Shown here in pieces: positions 51,091 through 59,680 of a stretch of 64,000 bases of DNA; the stretch's first letter is position 1, and each line of letters opens with the position of its first letter. Origin of the DNA: an uncultured Armatimonadota bacterium (GTDB taxonomy: Bacteria; Armatimonadota; Fimbriimonadia; Fimbriimonadales; Fimbriimonadaceae); contig CAILEM010000025.1 of assembly GCA_903833215.1 (NCBI GenBank), positions 1 through 64,000 on the forward strand, written 5' to 3'. The notes under the pieces are model-generated. The model did no database searches. It was given only the letters and a program-made list of their open reading frames with translations, and was not told the DNA's origin. A program made the position numbers and the translations under genes.

Positions 51091-52394
51091 CCTTGCTCTA
51101 ATGCCTGAGTCGATTTGGTGTATCCACATCGACTCAGGCGTTCCTTTTCAAGGATGTCCTTCAGGCACCTTTCCGCTGCTTTCGCTGATTGAGCGATCGA
51201 ATATTGTTCGGCGATTGCTAATGCCGCCGATTCCCCGCGCTCTCGCCATTCCAGCTTGTCCGCGACACACCTTCGGATGGTTTTCGAAAGGGAATCTGAG
51301 CCGGAATACAGAGCAACTCCTCCCGTGTTCTTGGCCAACTCAGGAAAAATCCCCGTAGCTGGCGCAATCACAGGTGTGCCGCAAGCCAGCGCCTCCAAGG
51401 CCACAATGGCCCTGGATTCATGCAACCGAGAAGGCAGAACGAGAAAGTCACAGCCTCCCAAGAAAGCTCTCTTTTCGTGCGGCGAGATCTCTCCACCGAA
51501 CTCGACGTTTACCTTTGCATCTCCTACCATTTGAACAAGTTCCTGATAGAACGCAGGTTCCAGCACCTTCCCTCTCACTGAGACCTTAAGCGGAACATCA
51601 TGCAGTTGAGCCAGGGCTGAGACAAGAACATCGAGCCCCTTCGCCCGCCGAATTGAAGACAGATGCCCAATATGAGTGACAGTAGTGGAGGGCTTTGCGT
51701 GTGCCGAAGCTGAAGCGACACCTGGAGGAACCAAGAAGAATTTAGCCAAGTCCTGGTTGAGCCGAATCGACATCTGCTCAGCATGGTCGGCACAGGGTGC
51801 GATGAACCCTTCGGCATCCTTGACTCTGTCTTGGAGCAATGCCATCGAGCGGCCATGCCAAGGTTCGGGGAGTTCGTCAAGAAATCCGTCTTCTCCTTGC
51901 ACCTGGCAAACGATTACAGCCCCGGTTGTGTTCTTCAATTGCTCGATCAAACCCGCCAACAAGCTGTTTGCCAAGATCACGACTTCCGGGTGGAATTCAG
52001 CCACGGAATTGGCAAGGGCCTGAATCTCCGCCGAGTGTGCCCCCTTGGCCCCTGACAGGAACGATGCCGTCATCTGCCCAAGGTCACTCGCTTGGGTTCT
52101 CACCGCAAACTGAGACGCCCAAGTAATCAATGCGGGTGAATCCAGCCATCGATGGAACGGTTTCAACAGGTGGGAAAGCCGGGGAGATTTCTCACGTAAA
52201 AAGGCGTTGATCCCACCGATCTGAAGCGGCTCCTGGCGAACTTCCAGATCCTCCTCCAACCGCAACGGTGTATAGATGGGGAAGATCGCAATGTCATGAC
52301 CGATGGCCCGCAACCCACGCGCCAAATCGCTATCGCGGGCACACGCTCCACAGTACATGGACCCGGCACCTGCGACGATCATCGCAATCCGCAT
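51087..52394 (-). CDS. GT4-family glycosyltransferase
   Basis: A 435-aa protein; the ATG at 52394 gives MRIAMIVAGAGSMYCGACARD, a recognisable GT4 opening. The C-terminal GT-B half has IGHLSSIRRAKGLDVLVSAL, FLVLPSRLHESRAIVALEALACGTPVIA and FPELAKNTGGVALY (E-x7-E nucleotide-sugar motif). It transfers a sugar from an activated donor to an unknown acceptor. It lies five bases after the pseudopilin gene in the same direction. Confidence 0.85.
   Translation of the reverse strand: MRIAMIVAGAGSMYCGACARDSDLARGLRAIGHDIAIFPIYTPLRLEEDLEVRQEPLQIGGINAFLREKSPRLSHLLKPFHRWLDSPALITWASQFAVRTQASDLGQMTASFLSGAKGAHSAEIQALANSVAEFHPEVVILANSLLAGLIEQLKNTTGAVIVCQVQGEDGFLDELPEPWHGRSMALLQDRVKDAEGFIAPCADHAEQMSIRLNQDLAKFFLVPPGVASASAHAKPSTTVTHIGHLSSIRRAKGLDVLVSALAQLHDVPLKVSVRGKVLEPAFYQELVQMVGDAKVNVEFGGEISPHEKRAFLGGCDFLVLPSRLHESRAIVALEALACGTPVIAPATGIFPELAKNTGGVALYSGSDSLSKTIRRCVADKLEWRERGESAALAIAEQYSIAQSAKAAERCLKDILEKERLSRCGYTKSTQALEQG
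51103..51148 (+). terminator. Terminator hidden in the 3' end of the convergent gene
   Basis: A perfect 12-bp stem GCCTGAGTCGAT ... ATCGACTCAGGC with a 13-base loop, followed by GTTCCTTTT. It lies inside the coding end of the minus-strand glycosyltransferase and serves the propeller gene that stops at 51090. Confidence 0.8.
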
Positions 52395-52399
52395 TGGGA

Positions 52400-53212
52400 C
52401 TACCTGAACGACCAAGATCCGTCGGCTAACTGAGTTGGAATGCCTTCAAGTTCTCGCTTGCCGCGATAAGGACCACTGTCGGTCACGTCCCACGCCAAAA
52501 TCGGCTTACCATCCAAGGAATTGCCACCAACCTGAACACCTGAAGCATTGACTTCTGGTTTCGTATGCAGCGGCTTACCATGTCCATCTGCCCAGACAAC
52601 GTTGATGAGATCGCGATGTCGAGGTTGAATCGGCATTTGGTAAGTAACAAAAGAGGCACTGCCTCCTCCAAGGGCGATAGTGGCGTCAAAAAACTCTGAA
52701 GTGTGAGTCGGGAACTCCACTTCACTGGCGTTATGGACGGGCCGTCCCGTTTGTCCGGTCCAGGGATTCACCAAGAAATTCGGATCGCCAACATCAATGA
52801 GCTTGAAGTTCGGTTGGTAGCTCATCGAAGTGACGTCAGGCGAAGAATGACAGGGGGCCGGATATCCAAGGTTCATGCTTCCCGCTTTGTAATCCAGGGG
52901 GGTTCCATCTTCCGGACAGATCACCATTTGGGCGCTTTTCTGGTACGGCTGAATCGACTGGAACGAGGAAAGGATGCACGGCTGATAGGTCGACTCAAAA
53001 CCCATGTAGAACGTTATGGGATAAGTATCGTCGCTGTCACCGAGATAAAGGGCTGCTGCCGTACCCATCTGCTTTACGTTCGAAAGGCAGACCGTCTGCT
53101 TCGCTGCACGCTTCGCCTGAGCAAAAACTGGGAAGAGGATCGCCGCCAAAATAGCGATGATCGCGATGACGACGAGGAGTTCGATCAGTGTGAAGGCGCG
53201 TTTTACTCGCAT
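52400..53212 (-). CDS. Type II pseudopilin-like protein (DUF1559 type)
   Basis: A 270-aa protein from the ATG at 53212. [20 protein letters not shown] is a prepilin signal with cleavage before Phe and Glu at position 5; then [27 protein letters not shown]. The C-terminal part includes [14 protein letters not shown], the 'F/W-x-D-G-H' signature of these proteins. They are exported surface subunits, abundant in Planctomycetes and Armatimonadota. It is divergent from the propeller operon with a 112-bp spacer. Confidence 0.85.
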   Translation of the reverse strand: MRVKRAFTLIELLVVIAIIAILAAILFPVFAQAKRAAKQTVCLSNVKQMGTAAALYLGDSDDTYPITFYMGFESTYQPCILSSFQSIQPYQKSAQMVICPEDGTPLDYKAGSMNLGYPAPCHSSPDVTSMSYQPNFKLIDVGDPNFLVNPWTGQTGRPVHNASEVEFPTHTSEFFDATIALGGGSASFVTYQMPIQPRHRDLINVVWADGHGKPLHTKPEVNASGVQVGGNSLDGKPILAWDVTDSGPYRGKRELEGIPTQLADGSWSFR

Positions 53213-53324
53213 GGGTCCCACATGCATTGTTCGCTTCTTGGCTCGCGAATGGGTGTGGTGATTTCCGCTGACCTCATTTCCACGACATCTGTAATGCCAA
53301 AAAGTCCCCCAAACTACAGTCATC

Positions 53325-54740
53325 GTGGGCACTCGCCTCTCGGTCCAGTTGGAATCCGGGATGCCAACGCTATTAGGCGTTATTGGCATGGTCGCTCTGT
53401 GCCTTTGGGGCCGTTCCTACTTCGCTCCTGTTGATGTTGCCCCTCGTGATTTGGGTGTCAACAGCAAGCACACCGCTCGCACCGCAGCAATAACGGGTTC
53501 TACTTCCGCCGCGTTAATCCCTTTACCTGGGGTGTCGGCGAACACGCCGGTGCCCCCAATGCCTGGTGATTGGAGTTGCTTCCGTGGACCGGACCGCAGC
53601 AACGTCGCTCCTCCCGGAGCCGTGGTGGCGAATACTGCTGACGGTATTCAACCCGCGTGGCAAGTTGGGGTTGGTGAGGGCTATGCTGCCCCTTGCATTA
53701 AGGATGGCCGAGTCTTCCTTCTCGACCACGATTCCTCGACCGAACAGGATGTTCTCCGGTGCTTTGCCCTTGCCGACGGCCACGAAGTTTGGCGAACAGG
53801 TTATTCAGCCAACATCAAACGTAACCACGGCGTCTCCCGCACGATTCCCGCCACCGACGGAAAATCCGTTGTCGCCCTCGGACCCAAGTGCGTTGTCCTT
53901 TGCGTCGACACCGAAACTGGAAAGCCCAAGTGGCAATTGGATCTGGTGGAGAAATTCGGGGTAACCGTCCCCGAGTGGTACGCCGGCGAATGTCTGCTCA
54001 TCGACGATGGCAAGGTCATCATCGCAACCGGAGGTAGCAGCCTCTTCATTGCACTCGATCTCGAAACCGGCAAGGTCGCTTGGCAGACACCAAACCCCAA
54101 GGGTTGGGCAATGACCCACTCTTCGATATGCCCGGTCACCATCGGGACAGAAAAAACCTATGTCTACTGCTTCAATTCCGGAGTCGCTGGGATTTCGGCG
54201 AAAGACGGACATTTCCTTTGGGACACTGATAAATGGACGGTCAACACTGCCACCGTTCCGACACCCGTGCCCGTCGGCGATGGCAGGATATTCCTCTCCG
54301 GCGGCTACAATGCCGGTTCGCTCTTTATCCGAGTCACCCAAAACGGTCCAACTTGGAGCGTTAAAGAGGAACAGCGGCTCGGCCCCGAGGTATTTGGCTC
54401 CGACCAACAAACACCGATTCTCTTCCAAAACCACCTTTACGGTGTGCGCCCAGGAGGCGAACTGGTTTGCCTAGACCTCAACGGAAAGCAGTGTTGGACT
54501 TCCGGCACCGGCGGTCGATTTGGTACAGGACCGTATCTCATTGCCGACGGCAAGATGGTGCTCCTCAATGATCAAGGGACGATGACTTTGGTGGCGATTA
54601 ACGATCAAAGCTACAAGCCGCTGGGCTCGAAGCCAGTCCTAAAAGGCCCAGAGGCGTGGGGTCCCATTTCGATTGCCGGAGATCGCGTCATCGTTCGCGA
54701 CGCCAATACGATGGCTTGCCTGAAGATGGTGAAAACGTGA
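53325..54740 (+). CDS. Membrane-anchored PQQ-like beta-propeller, operon gene 1
   Basis: A 471-aa protein with GTG start; ATG at 53361 is an alternative. The N-terminal helix ([15 protein letters not shown]) anchors or exports it, then a Ser/Thr/Pro-rich linker. The propeller starts at [13 protein letters not shown] and has repeats of the type [24 protein letters not shown] and [12 protein letters not shown]. It is the first gene of a coupled operon; its stop overlaps the next start (GTGA). PQQ-binding residues cannot be confirmed. Confidence 0.83.
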   Translation: MGTRLSVQLESGMPTLLGVIGMVALCLWGRSYFAPVDVAPRDLGVNSKHTARTAAITGSTSAALIPLPGVSANTPVPPMPGDWSCFRGPDRSNVAPPGAVVANTADGIQPAWQVGVGEGYAAPCIKDGRVFLLDHDSSTEQDVLRCFALADGHEVWRTGYSANIKRNHGVSRTIPATDGKSVVALGPKCVVLCVDTETGKPKWQLDLVEKFGVTVPEWYAGECLLIDDGKVIIATGGSSLFIALDLETGKVAWQTPNPKGWAMTHSSICPVTIGTEKTYVYCFNSGVAGISAKDGHFLWDTDKWTVNTATVPTPVPVGDGRIFLSGGYNAGSLFIRVTQNGPTWSVKEEQRLGPEVFGSDQQTPILFQNHLYGVRPGGELVCLDLNGKQCWTSGTGGRFGTGPYLIADGKMVLLNDQGTMTLVAINDQSYKPLGSKPVLKGPEAWGPISIAGDRVIVRDANTMACLKMVKT

Positions 54741-55684
54741 ATCAAGAAGACTCAAAGGGAATTTCGAGACTAGAGTTGCTTCGCGCTGGTGCGATCGGTA
54801 TCGGCGGGATTACGTTGCTTGGTTCGCTGGTCGGAGCGGGTTGTGCTTCGGAGAAGCTCGTAACCGCAGATGGCCCGCCCAAGACCGATCCCAAGCTGCT
54901 CAAGTATCACGAAGTCTCCAGTTTCAAAACTGGCTTTCACTGGCTCCGTGGAATCTGCACCGACGGCAAATCTATCTGGGTTGCAGGCGACATGGCGATT
55001 CAGGAGTTCGACATGGATGGCCAACATCTCAAAAAACATGAGGTCGGTGGTACCGCCAAATGTGTCGCCGTCGCCCCCGATGGACTCCTGTATTCAGCTA
55101 CCGACGACCAAATCATTTCCCCAAGGAATGGCGCCAGATGGGCGAGCCTCGGGCCGCGGGCGAGAATCGTCTCGATTGCTGCCAGCACGAACGAAGTGTT
55201 TGTCGGTGATGCTGGTAATCGGCGTGTTGTTCGGTACAACCGAGATGGCAAACAGACGGGGACCTTCGGCGAGAAAACTACGGATTACCCCGGTCTGATC
55301 GTCCCAAGCCCCTTCATGGGACTTACCATCCACAGCACAGGAGATCTGCTTGTCACGAACATCGGCAAGCATCGCGTTGAACGCCACTCTCCAGAGGGCC
55401 ACCTGATCGAAGCGGTCGGAGAATCCGGGATGGGAATGGAGTCGTTTTGCGGCTGCTGTAACCCCACCCACGTCAGTGTTCTTCCCAACGGAGATATGGT
55501 CACCAGTGAGAAGGGATTGCCGAGAGTGAAGGTCATTTCTCCGGACGGATCTCTGAAGTGTGTTGTCGCCGGGCCGGAGCTATTTCATGCCGAAACGCTG
55601 GGACTGGCAACAGCAGTTTGTGATAACCGAGTCCTGATCCTTGATCCATGGGAGGGTGCCGTTCGCATCTTTGCGCCGGTATAA
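54737..55684 (+). CDS. NHL-type beta-propeller lipoprotein, operon gene 2
   Basis: A 315-aa protein starting at the GTG that overlaps the previous stop. Its signal (GAIGIGGITLLGSLVGAGC) ends in a lipobox Cys. The propeller has NHL-like blades (VFVGDAGNRRVVRYNRDGKQTGTFG, LLVTNIGKHRVERHSPEGHLIEAVG). A special segment MESFCGCCNPTHVSVLPNGD contains a C-x-C-C cluster, which might hold a metal or disulfide. Sequence after it (VTSEKGLPRVKVISPDG) is strongly conserved in appearance. Confidence 0.8.
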   Translation: MNQEDSKGISRLELLRAGAIGIGGITLLGSLVGAGCASEKLVTADGPPKTDPKLLKYHEVSSFKTGFHWLRGICTDGKSIWVAGDMAIQEFDMDGQHLKKHEVGGTAKCVAVAPDGLLYSATDDQIISPRNGARWASLGPRARIVSIAASTNEVFVGDAGNRRVVRYNRDGKQTGTFGEKTTDYPGLIVPSPFMGLTIHSTGDLLVTNIGKHRVERHSPEGHLIEAVGESGMGMESFCGCCNPTHVSVLPNGDMVTSEKGLPRVKVISPDGSLKCVVAGPELFHAETLGLATAVCDNRVLILDPWEGAVRIFAPV

Positions 55685-55685
55685 A

Positions 55686-55913
55686 ATGCCAAAGAATTCC
55701 GACCCAAGTCGCCGCCAATTTCTAAGATCTGTGGTTCGATGGGCCGCAGCCCCTGCACTGGTCGGCACCGTGGGTGCGATGACTCACCGAAAGGGTGAGA
55801 CGTGTACCAACAACACAATTTGCCGAACATGTGGCGTTTCCGAAACTTGCGGTCTGCCCCAGGCTCTTTCCTTCCGCGATGCCACAGGCAAGGAGAATCG
55901 CCACGTCGGATAA
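55686..55913 (+). CDS. Tiny Tat-exported Cys-rich protein, operon gene 3
   Basis: A 75-aa protein that starts one base after the previous stop. Its N-terminus SRRQFLRSVVRWAAAPALVG is a Tat signal, so it should be exported folded, often meaning with a cofactor. The remainder has four Cys in CTNNTICRTCGVSETC (C-x5-C-x2-C-x6-C), a possible Fe-S or zinc site, and lacks any larger domain. No family is recognised. It overlaps the next gene by 35 bp. Confidence 0.65.
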   Translation: MPKNSDPSRRQFLRSVVRWAAAPALVGTVGAMTHRKGETCTNNTICRTCGVSETCGLPQALSFRDATGKENRHVG

Positions 55914-56463
55914 ACCCAAAACCTCCCGACGCGAAATGCTTCGCGACTCAGTCCGCCTGTGCGGTCTCGCTGGCGGAGCCTTTGCCTTGGGTGGCCTTGC
56001 CACTCGGAGCCAAGCAGCCGAGACGGTGTGGCAGATCGATCCCGAGAAGTGCACCGAATGTGGTCTCTGTGCTTCCGCATGCGTTCTCGATCCCACTGCG
56101 GTCAAGTGCGTACATGCCTATGCCCAATGTGGCTACTGCAAACTCTGCTTTGGACTCTTCCGAGATAAGCGGACCGGAAACACCACCTCTGCGGAAAATG
56201 TACGGTGCCCAACCGACGCAATCAGCCGGACCTTCATCGAAGATCCTTACTATCAAATCGCGGTAGATGAGAACCGGTGCATCGGTTGCGCTCTATGCGT
56301 CAAAGGTTGCCACCAGTTCGGTAATGGCTCGATGTACCTTCAGATTCGACATGACCGATGCGCGAATTGTAATCAGTGCGCCATCGCGAATGTCTGCCCA
56401 GCCGATGCAGTCGTCCGCGTACCCAGCGACAAGCCCTACATGCTGAAGAGGCCGAAATCGTGA
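55879..56463 (+). CDS. Tat-exported polyferredoxin, NapG/NrfC-like, operon gene 4
   Basis: A 194-aa protein from the ATG at 55879, with the Tat motif SRREMLRDSVRLCGLAGGAF. Cys clusters follow: CTECGLCASAC, CGYCKLCFG, CIGCALCVKGC and CANCNQCAIANVCP, enough for about four 4Fe-4S centres, as in NapG, NrfC or DmsB. It is expected to carry electrons on the outer face of the membrane next to the NapH-like protein encoded by the next, overlapping gene (GTGA). Confidence 0.82.
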   Translation: MPQARRIATSDKPKTSRREMLRDSVRLCGLAGGAFALGGLATRSQAAETVWQIDPEKCTECGLCASACVLDPTAVKCVHAYAQCGYCKLCFGLFRDKRTGNTTSAENVRCPTDAISRTFIEDPYYQIAVDENRCIGCALCVKGCHQFGNGSMYLQIRHDRCANCNQCAIANVCPADAVVRVPSDKPYMLKRPKS

Positions 56464-57791
56464 AGCTCAGGACGGCCATTGGCTTCGTGCTGGCCGCACC
56501 AATGCTTGCGTTCGGGCAGACCGCAGATCAGCATTCGCAGCCGCCTCCGCAGTTCACCGACTACCGAATTCCCCTCGAACGTGCCGCGCTGCCAAGAGAA
56601 AGCGCCTTTCAATACGTCGACCTTGCCCTCCTCGCTCTGATGCTGTTACTGACGGCTTGGATCGTGCTGACACGAAGGTCTCGAAAAGAACTCAGGATCG
56701 TTAGCATCTTTGCCGTCGCTTACTTCGGCTTCTACCGGCTCGGCTGTGTTTGCGCGATAGGGTCCATTCAGAACGTCACTTTCGGATTAACACATAGTTC
56801 TTATCGTCTGCCACTTACGGTAGCTGGTTTCTTTGTCCTCCCACTTCTTGCCGCACTGTTCTTTGGCCGTGTGTTTTGCGGTGGCGTGTGCCCAATGGGT
56901 GCCATGCAGGACCTCGTTCTCATCCGCTCAATGAAGGTGCCAGCCGGTCTCAAGGCAATTCTAGAAACCGTGCCCTATATTTATCTGGGTGCGGCCATCT
57001 TGTTCGCAACAACCGGAACCGCATTTGTCATCTGCGAATACGATCCGTTCGTTGGGATGTTTCGGCTTCACGGTCACTTCTGGATGATCGTTTTTGGTGG
57101 TGTGGTCGTCGCCCTTTCAATGGTTATCGGCCGACCCTATTGTCGATTTCTTTGCCCATATTCTGTTCTCCTAAAGTGGTGCTCTCACTTCGCGCGCCAT
57201 TCGGTTTCGGTCACACCGGATGGATGCATCCAGTGCCACCTCTGCGCCAACGCCTGTCCATTTGATTCGATTGAGGCACCTCAAGTCGTTCCCGCAAATC
57301 GCCAACAATCCCGAAGGCAAGTCGCCAATATGTTGGCCTTTGCACCTGTCCTGACGCTTGCTTTGGCAGCTATCGGATGGCGGATGTCGCCCGTCGTGGC
57401 GTCGTGGGACCTACGCGTCCACCGAGCTCGAGTCCTGCATCAGGCACAGCTGAACCCTTCCGCACCGAAGACTGCTCTCGCCGAGGCTTGGGATCGTCAC
57501 CGTCACACCGCGCAAGAGGCGTATCAAGAAGCTGCAGCAGTCGAAAAGGAGTTTGAGGTGGGTGTTCCACTCCTGGGAGCATGGATCGGTATCGTGATCT
57601 CATTGAAATCGCTGTCATATCTGCGGCGAAAAGTCTCTACTGACTACGTGGCGAACGCGGGTTCATGTGTCAGTTGCGCAAGGTGCTATTCGGTCTGCCC
57701 CGTGCCTTTCCGAACCTACGGATTACCAAGTCTTCCCATAATCCCATCAAGTCCAGTTGAAGATCGAGAGCCAGTGGGAGGTGCCGCGTGA
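56460..57791 (+). CDS. NapH/NosR-like membrane ferredoxin, operon gene 5
   Basis: A 443-aa protein. It has a signal or first helix (AIGFVLAAPMLAFGQ), about six membrane helices, and the family's two C-x3-C-P motifs, GRVFCGGVCPMGAMQDL and GRPYCRFLCPYSVLLKW. A 4Fe-4S pair follows as CIQCHLCANACP and, at the far end, CVSCARCYSVCP. It also has an early LGCVCAIGSIQN. A helical insert of ~90 residues (about 310-400) with two further membrane segments is unusual. The NapH family passes electrons from quinol to periplasmic partners, or the reverse. Confidence 0.82.
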   Translation: MKLRTAIGFVLAAPMLAFGQTADQHSQPPPQFTDYRIPLERAALPRESAFQYVDLALLALMLLLTAWIVLTRRSRKELRIVSIFAVAYFGFYRLGCVCAIGSIQNVTFGLTHSSYRLPLTVAGFFVLPLLAALFFGRVFCGGVCPMGAMQDLVLIRSMKVPAGLKAILETVPYIYLGAAILFATTGTAFVICEYDPFVGMFRLHGHFWMIVFGGVVVALSMVIGRPYCRFLCPYSVLLKWCSHFARHSVSVTPDGCIQCHLCANACPFDSIEAPQVVPANRQQSRRQVANMLAFAPVLTLALAAIGWRMSPVVASWDLRVHRARVLHQAQLNPSAPKTALAEAWDRHRHTAQEAYQEAAAVEKEFEVGVPLLGAWIGIVISLKSLSYLRRKVSTDYVANAGSCVSCARCYSVCPVPFRTYGLPSLPIIPSSPVEDREPVGGAA

Positions 57792-59680
57792 ACCATTGGG
57801 CCATCACTCTCCGTCGGTGTGCCTGGGTCGCGAGTGCGTTCTGCCTCATCGTATTCATCGCGCTAGGATGGAATGCCTTTGCCAGCCGTGCAGTGGACCC
57901 AAACCCACCTACCCGAGTGGACAATCTCGTCACACGGATCAACCTCGATCCGAATAATAAGCAACTTCTCGCGGATCTTCGCCGACAAGACGAGTACCTG
58001 CGCTCATCCTATTTTCGCAGCATTCGCTTTGCGCAAACTGGCTTCTGTCTCCTGATTGCCGGGCTGGTGGCAGTCCTGATTTTCTCCAAAGGTGCCGACA
58101 AACTGCGCGCCAAACCTGTGCTTCCCGACCCTGACGCACCCGAAAGATCCGTCAATGACGCTCTGTCGTCGCATCGAATGGTTGTGGCACTCGGTATCGG
58201 TCTCGGCGGTGTGCTTGCGCTTGTGGCCACCTTATCTCGCCACGACGCCATTGCCGCCTACGTGCGAGACGCTCCCCTGCCTCAAGTGACGCCGACAGCC
58301 CCAGGTGCTCCTGCGGGACTGCCACCTGCAGGAACTTCCCTCGCTGTCACTGCGCCTCCAGTAGGGTCAGCGGTAGTAGGGGCTGCGGCTCCCAACCCCG
58401 TTGCAAGCGTGCCGACAGCGTTAGGCGGAACCGCACTCGCGCCACTACCTCTCACAAGTTCGGCCCCAACTCCTCCCCTGACCAAACCTGCCACAGCACC
58501 CAAAGTCGCGAGCAAAATCGCACCACTTAGTACAACCGGGTGGCCATCTTTCCGAGGAGGATCATCGGTCCCAAAGGCAATAAATCTCCCTGCCGACTGG
58601 GATGTGCCGAGCGGCAAAGGCTTGCTTTGGAAGGCGGACCTAACACTTCCTGGCTGGAACTCGCCAATCATTTCCGGTGGAAAAGTTTTCCTTTCCGGTG
58701 CTGACGAAAAGCACCGTGAGATTTGGGCATACGACTTAGCGACTGGGCGCAACCTATGGCGCTTTGCAGTCCCGGTTCCCGCGGAGGCGAAACCAGTCAA
58801 ACCATCCCCCGATGCAGGCTACGCACCGTCGACGATGGCTACCGACGGACAACGCGTTTTCGCCGCCTTCGTCGATGGAAGCGTGGCGTGCGTCAGCGTA
58901 GACGGCAAGCCTATATGGGCGCGACAATTCGGACCGCTCGAAAACACCTACGGCTTTGCGTCTTCGCTGCTTTTCGCAGGAGGAAAGCTCATTGTCCAAA
59001 TGGATCAAGGTTCCGCGCCGGAGTCGGGCAAGTCACGACTCTATGGTCTTGATCCAACCACCGGTAAGACCGCATGGGAAACGAAACGTGCCACGTCAGC
59101 ATCTTGGAGTAGCCCGATTGGGATTCTGCTCGATGGTAAGCCTGCTGTGATCGTCGTCGCCAGCCCTGGTGTTTCCGCTTACGATGCCGCAACCGGCACC
59201 GAGATCTGGCACGCCGATGGCTTGAGCGGTGAGATCGCACCAAGCGCCATTCTCGGCAACGGCCACATCTTCATCGCCCAGCAAGGCTCGGTCATGATGT
59301 CAATATCGGCAACCGACGGTAAGGTCGCATGGACCTCATCCGACGCAGCGCTGCCAGACATTAGCAGTCCCGCGTTCGGCGCTGGCCTTGTTTTCCTGGC
59401 CTCTTCCGATGGCACGACCTCGGCCATCGACAGTGCTAATGGCAAAATCGTGTGGGAGAAAAGGCTAGAGAAACCGTCCCGCTCCTCGCCGCTCGTGCTC
59501 GGTGACCTCGTCTATCTCATGGGAACCGATGGTGTGATGAGGGTCTTTCGCGCCTCCAAGAGCTTTACGCAGGTATCAAAACACCGTTTAGGGGAACCTT
59601 CCCAGGCGACTCCCGCGTTCGATGCAGGTCGAATGGTCGTGCGCGGTGACCATCACCTTTTCTGCATAGGTGCCAAATGA
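57788..59680 (+). CDS. Multi-helix PQQ-like beta-propeller, operon gene 6
   Basis: A 630-aa protein coupled by GTGA. Three membrane helices occupy about 10-30, 83-102 and 131-150, followed by a long Pro/Ala/Thr linker (about 160-245) and a propeller starting at GWPSFRGGSSVP. Blades are visible as AYDLATGRNLWR, GLDPTTGKTAWE, AYDAATGTEIWH and AIDSANGKIVWE. The linker would hold the propeller away from the membrane. It follows the NapH-like gene and precedes the NADH-module genes. Confidence 0.8.
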   Translation: MNHWAITLRRCAWVASAFCLIVFIALGWNAFASRAVDPNPPTRVDNLVTRINLDPNNKQLLADLRRQDEYLRSSYFRSIRFAQTGFCLLIAGLVAVLIFSKGADKLRAKPVLPDPDAPERSVNDALSSHRMVVALGIGLGGVLALVATLSRHDAIAAYVRDAPLPQVTPTAPGAPAGLPPAGTSLAVTAPPVGSAVVGAAAPNPVASVPTALGGTALAPLPLTSSAPTPPLTKPATAPKVASKIAPLSTTGWPSFRGGSSVPKAINLPADWDVPSGKGLLWKADLTLPGWNSPIISGGKVFLSGADEKHREIWAYDLATGRNLWRFAVPVPAEAKPVKPSPDAGYAPSTMATDGQRVFAAFVDGSVACVSVDGKPIWARQFGPLENTYGFASSLLFAGGKLIVQMDQGSAPESGKSRLYGLDPTTGKTAWETKRATSASWSSPIGILLDGKPAVIVVASPGVSAYDAATGTEIWHADGLSGEIAPSAILGNGHIFIAQQGSVMMSISATDGKVAWTSSDAALPDISSPAFGAGLVFLASSDGTTSAIDSANGKIVWEKRLEKPSRSSPLVLGDLVYLMGTDGVMRVFRASKSFTQVSKHRLGEPSQATPAFDAGRMVVRGDHHLFCIGAK

